The notes under the pieces were generated by a model that was not told the origin of the DNA, made no database searches, and saw nothing but the letters and a program-made list of their open reading frames with translations. The translations under genes and the position numbers were made by a program. Shown here piece after piece: positions 1 to 8,857 of a stretch of 18,179 bases of DNA. The stretch lies in assembly GCF_000611645.1 (NCBI RefSeq), contig NW_014012671.1, positions 1-18,179 of the forward strand. The letters run 5' to 3'. Within the stretch, counting starts at the first letter, position 1, and each line of letters begins with the position of its first letter. The stretch is from Monoraphidium neglectum. Its lineage: Eukaryota; Chlorophyta; Chlorophyceae; Sphaeropleales; Selenastraceae.

Positions 1-62
1 GGGGGGCGGGGAAGAAGCGGAGCGCCAAGCGCGGGGCGGCCGCCAAGGCGGCGCGGCGTTGA
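1..62 (+). CDS. C-terminal tail of an upstream gene (partial)
   Basis: The frame starting at base 3 reads GAGKKRSAKRGAAAKAARR and ends in TGA at 60-62. Codons are strongly GC-rich at the third position, like the confirmed exons in this window, and the Lys/Arg/Ala-rich composition is typical of a basic C-terminal tail (nucleolar, ribosomal or nucleic-acid-binding proteins often end this way). Nothing upstream is visible, so no function can be given. The complementary strand is also open here and could be coding instead, so this is a moderate call. Confidence 0.45.
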   Translation, partial: GAGKKRSAKRGAAAKAARR

Positions 63-657
63 CGGGCGGCCGGCGGCTTGCGGCACACGCATCATCAGTC
101 GATTTTCACTTGCGAGGGATGGGGGGAGGGGGCTGCCCGCCGACTGGGTGGAACGGAGGGAGGGAGAGGGAGGGAGGGTCCCACGCCGCGCATTACCTGA
201 GGCCCAAGCCTTGGTCGCGGCGATCTGGGAGGCGTGATCTGGCAGGGCATCGAGGGGAGAGGGATCTGGGGGCGGGGCGGAGGCAACTTTTTTGCCACCC
301 CTGGGGCCGCAACGCCGCAGCGGGCCCCCTGGGTGCCGTTACGCCACTGTGGCGCCGAGTGCTGTTTCATTGGTTGGGGCGCCTGGCAGCAGGCGGCAGT
401 TTGAAACCCACCCATTCTTGCGGGGCCCGCCTCTGCGCGTTCATGCGCGTGGCACAGAGGGCGGCCTCGCTCAAAGCGTGGCGTGGTTGCCGGGCGCGCT
501 CTTTGCAGCAGCAGCAGGGCAAGAGCTCTGTTTGGGAGCCCGGGGCCGCGAGGCATCCGGGCACGTGCCGGCGGCCTGTTTGGCCGCGTGGCAGCATTTG
601 GCTGCGATACCCTGCAAGACCGGGCTAGCCGCCGCGACATGCGTTTCAAATCGGTGA

Positions 658-687
658 TGTGTGTGTGCGTGTGTGTCTGTGTGTGTA
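658..687. repeat. Imperfect (TG)n microsatellite
   Basis: About 30 bases of TG dinucleotides with single C interruptions. It lies in the spacer downstream of the + strand tail. GT/CA tracts recur in this window (also near 2991-3091 and 13775), always outside exons. Confidence 0.9.
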
Positions 688-1278
688 TTGACACTAGAAA
701 TCTCCATTAGCGTGAGCTGATTCGGCCCTGGCTCGGTTGTGGCGCCGTTGCTTGTATCACCACCCCCGCCCTGCAGCGCCCAGCCCGGCCCCGTGGTGCC
801 ACCTGCGCCGGCCAGCAAGGCGCACGGGTCCCTCGTTTGATGACCTGTCGCTATTCTTTTGTGACAGGTGTGCATGCGCCACCCGCCAGCCCCAGCTGCG
901 GCCGGCTGGCAGCAGCCCCGGCCCTGCGCCGGGCGGACAGCAAGGGCGGCCTGGCCAGCTGGCCGCGCGCGCACCTTGGCGCAGCGCCGGGCCAGCCCGA
1001 GCGGCAGTGCGCACCATGCCTCTGGGTGCACCATTCTTCTTATCCCCCTACTTCCTTTTTCACGTGTACTATAGGTATTCTCTCGCCCTGGTGGTTGCTG
1101 CTTATTGCTTTGGCCCATGCGCGGTCGTCGGTCTGGCTCAGTCCGCCAATTTGTGGGGCGTGCCATTTGCCATTGCGGGTCGGGCCAAGGCCAAGCCTGC
1201 CGCGTTGTGTGGGTCGCAAAGGGTCAGTGCATAGGCAGCAGCTTCCACCCGTCCTTGGCCACAGGTGCAGGTGCGATT

Positions 1279-1283
1279 TGTAA
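1279..1283 (+). terminator. Possible TGTAA polyadenylation signal
   Basis: A TGTAA pentamer, the usual chlorophyte polyadenylation signal, on the + strand in the gene-poor stretch. If it serves the gene ending at 62, that gene would have a 3' UTR of about 1.2 kb. It may equally be a chance occurrence. Confidence 0.2.
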
Positions 1284-2704
1284 CAACAACCCTTCCTTCT
1301 CTCACCCAAGCCAGTCTGGTTTCAGCTGGCCGCTGGCACTGCAGCGGCAAGCGCCCATCAGCGTGACCCGCAGCAAAGCAGGGTGACCACCACTGGAGAC
1401 ACGTCGTCACTCGTCAGTGCCTCGCTGCACCGCCGCCTGCCCTGCACAGGCCGACGCAAGGTTTCAGACTGCATGGTCGTACCTTCTGCTTGCTGTGGCC
1501 ACTAGCAGTCCATGGGACCTTCTGAGCAGCTTGACGGGCCGCCTCAGTGCGGCAAGCACGGTTCGCATGCGCGCCGCCAGGGTTGGACCAGGCTGGTTCA
1601 TCCGGACTGGTGGCTGCGCAGCTCAAGCGCGGCGCTTGCCATCAGCGTGCGATCAGGGGTAGGTGATCCTCATTGCCTGCGACGAGCTGCAGGCTGATCC
1701 GCCCTGGCGCCCCACGCCACACCACCTTCCTTGCAGCAGAGGGCCAGATTGTACAGTCGCTCGATGTGCAGGGTCGCTGGTGCTGTGTTTGGAGGTGTGT
1801 CAGGGTGGGGGCGAGGTCAACAGTCTCGATCACTCCCAGCTGGATGATGCGTCACAGTTGCAGCCCTGCGCGTGCGCCCTCCATGGACTGCCTAATCGCT
1901 GCTGCGACTCGCCCTCGCCCGCCCCGTCACTATCACACACATGAATCCCTGTTGGTCAGAGCTGGTGGTTACCACACGCCCTTCGGCTGCCGTGGCAGTC
2001 GCCTCATGCGTGGGTGTGGGACAATGCCACGTGCGTGGTCAAGGTGCCGCAACGGGGAAGACGCTGCACGTGCATGGGATATCGCGAGGGAACGCGCGTC
2101 GAGTGGAGCGCTTGGGCTCGTGCCTGGCGTGCTGACGTGGACCAACTGGACAGTGCAGCTCTGCCGTCACAGCTCGGATGGCTTGGCAAGAACAAAGACA
2201 GGGCCAAATGAACGCGCCCTGGGCCTGTCGTGCAGGACCCTGCTCCACAGACGCTCTCGCGCCGCGGTTGCGCCACTTGGAGAGGTGCGCGCATGTGCAA
2301 AACTCAACGGTTGCCCCCCAAACTCTGTCACAAACGCTGGCACAGATCACGCTCCTTGCAATACCACACAACAAAAAAGCCCTGAAATGATCGCGTGCAC
2401 GCCGGCTGCAGCCAGCAGTGGCGAGCAGACCAGGCACAGGCAGGCGTGGCCTGCCGTTTCAAATTGTGCAGAAATCGTAGCATCGTTCGGGCACAAGCGG
2501 GCTCATTTGCCTCTGCAGCGCCCACTCTTACCCACGGACTTGAAATCGCGCTGCTTCTCACTGGTCCTGTTGTGCTCTGGCAGCCATTGCGGCTACAGTC
2601 TCTCCCAAGGGCTGGCGTGCCGGGCCGCGCGTCTCTGCAATAGAGAGCGCCTGCGGGCGCCGCTGCCGCGCGCCCTCGTACTGATGTCAGCGTGCGTCAC
2701 CACA

Positions 2705-3045
2705 TCAGAACTCGTGCGCGACAGTCACAAGGTCGCTGCCGGCCGCCACGTCAGCGGTCCTGTTGTCGCCGCTCTCCCAAATGATTGAGCCACCGGCGGT
2801 CTTGAGCACAGCCTGCAGGCAGCGAATCCCGCGGGGAGGGGGGGGGAGCCGAGTGGCGGATAGTCAGTGTGAGGGGCCGGCACTGGCTTGCGTGCGAGAT
2901 AGCTCTCCGGCATTGCTGCATCAGGGTTTGCGAGGGGTCGACATGCACAACCATGCTAATGCGCGCACACAATCGTACACACACACAGTGCACACACACA
3001 CACACACACACTCCATTCCAACACACACAAACAAACCATACATGC

Positions 3046-3094
<49 letters not shown>

Positions 3095-5312
3095 TCGCTG
3101 AAACACATCACTTGGGGCGCCCCTGCCTTCCAGAATGCACACATGCAGACATGCACGCGTTCATTCTCTTTGTTCATGCTTCCCACCTTGTACTCAATGC
3201 GCGAAACCACAGCCGGGTCAACCTCGATGGTCGCACGCCACACGTGGCCCTCCTGCGCTCAGCGTGCAGACAGCAAAACACCGGGGTCGAGACAGGCGGC
3301 GCGTCGGCGAGCCGCGCCGTGCCCTCAATGCAGCCAGCACCCGCTTCGCTCGCAGCTGCGCCCGCAAGTTGCCACCGCACGCGCGCGCAGCCGCCCACAG
3401 GCGGCTCCCCGTCGACGCGCGCTTGCATGGCAGCGCGTCATATGCAAGTCAAGCACAAAGCCTTCTTGGTGCCATGGCAGCGCACCGTCCACTTCAGCGC
3501 CACGGCCTTGCCCAGGTCCCAGTCCCCCAGGGCGGGGCCAGAGCCCACCACCCACACGTCCTGCCCCGGGGCTGTCTCGCGGTGCACAGCCAGCTCCACC
3601 TGGCGGGGGGTTTCAAGATGGATGGATGTTTTGGGGCGGAGGGGTGTCGGTGGTTTTTGGGTGAGGGGCGTCGTGCAAGGATGCAGTGGGGTGGGTGCCG
3701 CAACAACGGAGTCGCGCCTTGCCGAGCGTCATCTTCCGCTCCTGTGGCTGCTGTGAACCCGTGCACACCACACCCCATCGCGCCCGCCAACGAGGGCCGC
3801 CGCTCGGTCAAGGCCCCACCTTGACCGCGCCCGCCGCCGCGCCGGCCGCGCTGCCCGGCCTCGAGCTCGGCGCCGAAGCCACCGCAAAGGCGCCGTTGGC
3901 CGCGCCGCCCGCCGCAGCCGCCTCCTCCCGGAGCCGCGCCTCGGCCGACTCGATGTCGTCCGCCAGGCCGTTCAAGTACGCCTCGCGGCTCTTCACCTTC
4001 TCCGCGCCGTCCGCGCTGACGTCAGCGTCGGCCCCAGCGGCGCCGGGGAACTCCGCATCGAAACGGTTGTTGCTGTCGGCGATGGCCGCGCTGACGCCCT
4101 CCAGCCTGCTGATGGTGTCCTGGATGCGGCCAGAGGCCCCGTTCTCGGCGCCCTGCGCGGCGCGAGGGCGCGTGCGAGCGGCGGGCGGCCTGGCGCGCGG
4201 TGCGGTGCGATCGGCAGGGCCCGGGCGGGAGGGGCGCCCCAGTGCGCCGCGGCGGGGCAGCGCAGGTCGCGGCCGCGGCCCGCGGGGCTGATTGCTCCCA
4301 GCCGCAATCGAGTGGCCTGCGGCTGGGGGCGTCGGCGCACCCTGGAGTTGTCACCGCCCAGGAAGGACACCGAGCGCTGCAGGTCGGCAAACGCCTGCTG
4401 TGCCTTGCGGTTCAGCTCTTCGGCCCACTGCGAGAGACATGGCGGGGGCAACCACTGTGATGGGACATGGGCGCGTAATGGGTGACGCCAAGAGACCCAG
4501 CGCGGCCCGCGTGACCGCTCGCATTGCAGCCACCGCCGGCTTTTGGATCAGCTCGTAGAGCGTGAGCATCCCTGGTCGGGTGTCGGGCCGCTGCAGAAAG
4601 GGACCAACGCGGCGATCCCCAATGGGGTGGCTGGTGGAGGGGGTCGGCTGCGCGCACCTGCGCAAGCTTGTTCAGCTCGGTGCCGCTGCGCCGCGGAGGC
4701 AGGGGTGCATGGACGGGGGCGGCTTGTGGGAGGGCAGTGGTTGCGGGCAGCAAAGCCACGGTCTGGCGACACGCGAATGGACCTCACCACGACACACTCT
4801 CAACTGTCCCGCGGCAGCTTTTGAGTTTGAGCGGCATGCCAGGCGGCGCCCCTGCAACACGCCACCCCCTGAGAGCCAGGGAAGGCTGGCAGCCCACCTG
4901 TTGGCGGCACTCTCCTGCTCGTCCAGCAATTTGGGCAGAAACTCCTGAAGTGGCCCAAATGGACGCAGGTAACAGGGGCTCGCCGATCAGGCAGAGGGTT
5001 TGCTCACATTCAGCGCCAAGCATTGCAGGGGCGCTGATGGCGCCAAGCGCCGCCCCAGCGGCCCCTGAGCAGGCGCGGCGCCATGAAGCTCCGCTGCCTT
5101 GTGTAACAATGATGATGCACAGCTAAGCACGCCAGATCGCTGCTGCTCACCCGCGAAAATTGGCTCACCCGGATCCGCTCATCTGCATCGCGACCGTCGC
5201 CGCCGCTGCTTGTCACGGTTTTGTTCACGCTGGCCTGCTTGCTTTCGGGGCCCGCACGCACTTTCACAGTGCTTGCCCTCCCTGCGGCCCGACACAGCGT
5301 GGAGCAGTGCAT
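2705..5312 (-). CDS. Plastid-targeted helical protein with C-terminal CBM20 starch-binding domain
   Basis: Nine exons read on the - strand: 5312-5169, 4944-4898, 4685-4658, 4590-4534, 4427-4341, 4152-3820, 3599-3486, 3252-3187 and 2812-2705. Phases match at every junction and the product is 327 aa. Residues 1-~20 (MHCSTLCRAAGRASTVKVRA) look like an algal chloroplast transit peptide, and 5312 is the first ATG of that open frame. Residues ~49-200 are charged and helix-prone (EELNRKAQQAFADLQRS; RIQDTISRLEGVSAAIADS), probably coiled-coil, followed by an Ala/Gly/Ser linker. Residues 233-327 form a CBM20: LGDWD (W259), EGHVW (W275), EYK (290-292) and WESGDNR (304-310) match the starch-contact consensus. 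Family knowledge: CBM20 binds alpha-glucans, and Chlamydomonas SAGA1/SAGA2 combine CBM20 with coiled coils at pyrenoid starch. A role at starch granules or the pyrenoid sheath is inference. The CBM20 part is secure. The N-terminal exon chain is good but unproven, and I do not recognise the helical part. Confidence 0.8.
2813..3186 (-). other. Last intron of the CBM20 gene, carrying the microsatellite
   Basis: On the - strand the intron runs from GTGGGA after EYK to a ctgcag acceptor before AVLKTAGG. At 374 nt it is the longest intron of this gene because it contains the CA/GT repeat block. Exons on both sides are phase 0. Confidence 0.8.
2991..3091. repeat. Compound CA/GT microsatellite
   Basis: An uninterrupted (CA)10 tract at 2991-3011 and an uninterrupted (AC)22 tract at 3047-3091, separated by CA-rich sequence, with shorter CA runs from about 2966. 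The long HTHTHT and VCVCVC frames through it on both strands are repeat artefacts. It is intronic to the CBM20 gene and is likely to be length-variable between strains. Confidence 0.95.
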
Positions 5313-6458
5313 GTTGCGGCCGGTTGAAAAAATGACAAATTTATCATGTGAGACGATCACCGACTGGCGCAAGCAGTGCAGTGTGCCCTGTGCTTGAAAG
5401 AGGCGGCCCGGTAAGGATGTCACCGGTCAGCAGACATCAGCAGGTCAGTCAGCTGGCGTGCCGCCCCTAGTCACCAGGAATACTGGCGCGTACGCAAGGG
5501 ACGTGTTGGATGGTGACACAGTGAAACAGGGGGCATCTACGCCTGGGCAAAACAGTACACCGCGCTGCAGCAGCCGCACGTGTTGGTCAAGGTGATTGAG
5601 GAGCAAAGCGGTGGGAGGCGTGGAAGACGAACGATAATCCGTGACGTGCCCATTCTTTGAATCGACTGCAGCGCGTGAGACAATGGCCGTGACAAGCGCT
5701 GCAAGGCTGAAAGGCTTTTGCCCACTGGGACCCGCATGTTGTTGCAGACGTGTTGACACATGCGAGGAGGTGAGGTGTGTATGGCTTGATTGTGCACGCA
5801 GCGTGCTCACTGGCAGCGCATCCTGCTGGCGCGTGGCTGAGGTAAACTTACAGCTTTGTTCCAGCTCGACGTCGAGGGATGACGCACCTTGGCTGCAGCG
5901 CAGCTCACTTCAAAACAGCAATAACGAAATCAAAACAACGCTATTGCATGTGCCATGTGCGTGTGCCAGCCGCAGCCAACTCCGTTTGTGAGCCACGCAG
6001 TCCCAGGTTCTTGCCCGGCTGTTCCGCGGCTGATGACTGTCCTGGGACGCAACATGTGTTACCTGTCCGCGATCCCACAAGCAACCAATCAAGTGACCTT
6101 GGAGACATGGACCTGCATGGCCATGGTGCAAGCGGTAATGGAGACGCTGCGGTGTGCTATCGTGCTTGTTGTGCAGGAGCACAATCACTACAGTAGGCAC
6201 GCAGCAGAGGGGCATTTGACAGCCTCACCTCACGGGGAGCGCCAGGCAGGATGCTACTCGCCGTTGTAGCCTCGTCTTAAGTCGTGCTTCACGCAGCGGC
6301 TATAGCTTCGTTTCGGCAAGGCGCCCGCTCGTTGCCCGCACGACACCGGGACTCTGGCTCAAGTAGACAAGTGACAACCCCCACGTATCGTATCGCAGTA
6401 GCTCCTATTGCGCGTATTTCGTCGGATCTCCTCCAGCCCGGCACTCGAGATCAGTACA
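5313..6458. promoter_or_regulatory. Divergent spacer between the CBM20 gene and PSBY
   Basis: About 1.15 kb between two start codons pointing away from each other, so it should hold both promoters and 5' UTRs. No exon-like coding pattern or recognised element was found. A - strand TGTAA (TTACA at 5848-5852) is present without any associated gene. I could not pick a convincing TATA box or initiator. Confidence 0.5.
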
Positions 6459-8857
6459 ATGGCGCTCGCCTCCAAGGCCTCGCAGCTCTCGGTCTCGGCT
6501 CGCCTCCCGGCGCCCCGTGCCGTACCTAAGCTTCGTTCTGGACGGCGCAGCGTGCACGTGGCGGCCTCTGCTGTCGGGCGTGATGACCAGGTGCGCCCGA
6601 CAGCGGTTCAGCGTCCGGAAAGGGCGCCCGGGGATCTTCATGAGCTTCAGACCCCTCATTCAATGGGGCTTGACGGTTGGCTCTTTGATCCCTCTCACTG
6701 TGGCATTGCATCTCGCCGCATGAGCCCTCCCAGGGCCGCGGCAACTGCGGGTGCTGTTCAGCTCGCCTTTACCCACATGACCTGGCATTGGCAGGGCCCA
6801 CATGGGCCAGCACCTGCTTCACTAGATATAGCTGTGCCCAAGCGCCTCGAAAGCCACTTGCACCATCCCATCACTGCACAGATCGCCAAGCTGCTGGCGA
6901 TCCCTGCGGCGGCCGGCGTGCTGCTGTCCTCTGGCCACGCCCAGGCTGCCACCGAGCTCGCCCAGCTTGCCGCCAGCGACAACCGCCTGGGCACCATCGC
7001 CCTGCTGTTCGCGCCCGCCGTCGCATGGGTGGGCTTCAACATGCTGCAGCCGCTCAACAACCAGCTCGACCGCATGAGCGAGATGAACGCCGCGCCTGCC
7101 CCCAAGGCCGCCAAGCGCCGTGGTGTGGCCAGCGCTGTTGGCCTGGGCGCCGCGCTCTCCCTGTTTGCGGCGCAGCAGGCCGAGGCCGCGACGGAGATCG
7201 CACAGCTGGCCGCCTCTGACAACAGGTAAACATGCGGCTGAGCAGCACCCGCCGATGTGCACATGGGCATGCGCACTTGTTAGCCCATCGCTGGTTTTGC
7301 TGATACCCCGGGCAACAAGGCTGTCACAAAGGGCTTGTAGATAGCAACCCAAGTGCCATCCAGGCCGCTCACACAACCTTTTTTGTTTCCACTGCTTGCA
7401 GGCTGGGCACCATTGCCCTGCTGTTCGCGCCCGCCGTCGCATGGGTGGGCTTCAACATGCTGCAGCCGCTCAACAACCAGCTCGACCGCATGAGCGAGAT
7501 GAACGCCGCGCCTGCCCCCAAGGCCGCCAAGCGCCGCGGCGTGGCGAGCGCTGTCGGCCTGGGCGCAGCGCTTTCCCTGTTCGCCGCACAGCACGCAGAG
7601 GCTGCAACGGAGGTCGCGCAGCTGGCCGCCTCTGACAACAGGTAAACATGCGGCTGAGCAGCACCCGCTGATGTGCACATGCTGTTTGTCAACTGGTTCT
7701 CTCGGCTAGCCCATCGATTTTGATGGTACCCCTGGCAATATGGCTGTGATGCTGTGCGTGTAGATAGCGACCCAAGTGCCATCCAGACCGCTCACACAGC
7801 CTCCCCTGTTTCCACTGCTTCCAGGCTGGGCACCATCGCCCTGCTGTTCGCGCCCGCCGTCGCATGGGTGGGCTTCAACATGCTGCAGCCGCTCAACAAC
7901 CAGCTCGACCGCATGAGCGAGATGAACGCCGCGCCCGCACCCAAGGCCGCCAAGCGCCGCGGAGTGGCCAGCGCTGTCGGCCTGGGCGCAGCGCTTTCCC
8001 TGTTCGCCGCACAGCACGCAGAGGCCGCGACTGAGGTCGCGCAGCTGGCCGCCTCTGACAACAGGTGAGCTCGTGACAAAGCCCTTCTGAATTGCCGTTG
8101 TGACGCAGTGATCATAGAACAATGGCATGCGCGGCTGAAAAGCTGTCATGTACCTTGTTGAAGTCTGTGCATGTGTTTGTGGGCCGAACACTGCCGTACC
8201 CACGTTTACGCATACGGTGCTCACTGCCACCCTGCGCTTTGCAACTCTCTGATGCTCCTTGACACGCGCAGGCTGGGCACCATCGCCCTGCTGTTTGCGC
8301 CCGCCGTCGCATGGGTGGGCTTCAACATGCTGCAGCCGCTCAACAACCAGCTCGACCGCATGAGCGAGATGAACGCTGCGCCTGCCCCCAAGGCCGCCAA
8401 GCGCCGCGGCGTGGCGAGCGCTGTCGGCCTGGGCGCAGCGCTTTCCCTGTTCGCTGCACAGCACGCAGAGGCCGCGACTGAGGTCGCGCAGCTGGCCGCC
8501 TCTGACAACAGGTGAGCTCGTGGCAAAGCCCTTCTGAATTGCCGCTGTGAAGCAGTGATCATAGAACAACGGCATGCGCGGCCGCAGAGCTGTCATGTAC
8601 CTTGTTAGAGTCTGTGCATGTGTTTGTGGGCCGAACACTGCCGTACCCACGTTTACGCATACGGTGCTCACTGCCACCCTGCGCTTTGCAACTCTCTGAT
8701 GCTCCTTGACACGCACAGGCTGGGCACCATCGCCCTGCTGTTTGCGCCCGCCGTCGCATGGGTGGGCTTCAACATGCTGCAGCCGCTCAACAACCAGCTC
8801 GACCGCATGAGCGAGATGAACGCCGCGCCTGCCCCCAAGGCTGCCAAGCGCCGCTGA
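6459..8857 (+). CDS. PSBY: PsbY polyprotein precursor with five tandem PsbY units (photosystem II)
   Basis: Six exons: 6459-6590, 6882-7225, 7402-7641, 7825-8064, 8272-8511 and 8719-8857, giving 444 aa with all phases matching. Residues 1-44 are a chloroplast transit peptide (MALASKASQLSVSARLPAPR...). Residues 45-66 form a first hydrophobic thylakoid signal ending HAQA. Five mature units follow at residues 67-124, 147-204, 227-284, 307-364 and 387-444, separated by 22-aa signals (GVASAVGLGAALSLFAA then QQAEA or QHAEA). Each unit is 58 aa: ATE(L/I/V)AQLAASDNR, one membrane span (LGTIALLFAPAVAWVGFNML), then QPLNNQLDRMSEM and a basic AAKRR end. Family knowledge: PsbY is a small single-span PSII subunit near cytochrome b559. 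Plant nuclear psbY encodes two units, each with its own lumenal signal. The ATG at 6459 is the first in frame. Five units is the oddity, and they differ at only one residue. Confidence 0.95.
6591..6881 (+). other. PSBY intron 1, stop-free and divisible by three
   Basis: GTGCGC donor after GRDDQ and tgcacag acceptor before IAKLLAIP. It is 291 nt long, both flanks are phase 0, and the reading frame runs through without a stop. It is called an intron because the exons on either side form a normal transit peptide followed by a thylakoid signal, whereas the intervening 97 codons look non-coding. Confidence 0.75.
6948..8854 (+). repeat. Five tandem PsbY coding units with intervening signals
   Basis: Units: 6948-7121; 7188-7225 + 7402-7537; 7604-7641 + 7825-7960; 8027-8064 + 8272-8407; 8474-8511 + 8719-8854. 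The three internal exons are exactly 240 nt each (80 codons). An intron interrupts units 2-5 at the same Arg codon (AG|G) of SDNR-LGT, whereas unit 1 is uninterrupted there. This is what tandem duplication of an exon plus intron would produce. The predicted lumenal processing site before every ATE is AxA (AQA or AEA), fitting thylakoid processing peptidase. Confidence 0.95.
8065..8718 (+). repeat. Recent tandem duplication inside PSBY (introns 4 and 5)
   Basis: Intron 4 (8065-8271) and intron 5 (8512-8718) are both 207 nt and differ at only about ten positions. Apart from one base near the acceptor, their last ~100 bases are identical. Together with the 240-nt exon they form a 447-nt period. 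Introns 2 (7226-7401) and 3 (7642-7824) are a second, more diverged pair sharing their first ~40 bases and an acceptor-proximal block. The last copying event was therefore at the 3' end. Confidence 0.9.

Larger units (their letters stand above)
63..2704. other. Long stretch without an identifiable gene
   Basis: This 2.6 kb lies between the end of the + strand tail and the stop codon of the convergent CBM20 gene. It should contain both 3' untranslated regions. I see a GT microsatellite (658-687), a purine-rich G-run block on the + strand around 155-180, one + strand TGTAA (1279-1283), and a 372-codon open frame (1673-2788). There are also scattered exon-like pieces, for example a + strand piece from 1326 and a - strand pair around 107-260. 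None matches a family I recognise and third-position GC is lower than in the confirmed exons. An undetected spliced gene remains possible. Confidence 0.5.

Noticed and set aside
2040..2100. AP2-like fragment EDAARAWDIA in the 1673-2788 frame
   Set aside because: Only a short resemblance. The YRGVR/WVAEIR parts of an AP2 domain are absent nearby.
2869..3756. Long + strand frames with HTHTHT and - strand frames with VCVCVC
   Set aside because: Produced by reading through the CA/GT microsatellite and antisense to the CBM20 exons.
3808..3819. TGA at 3808-3810 as the real end of the helical-protein gene
   Set aside because: A donor AAG|GTGGGG just before it joins in phase to the CBM20 exons on the same strand. 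Without this join, CBM20 would have no start and the helical protein would end within four codons of a splice site.
5101..5105. + strand TGTAA as a polyadenylation site
   Set aside because: It lies in an intron of a - strand gene and no + strand gene precedes it.
6948..8857. Regularly spaced repeats suggesting a CRISPR-like array
   Set aside because: The repeats are 240-nt coding exons with splice sites and PsbY motifs in a eukaryotic gene.
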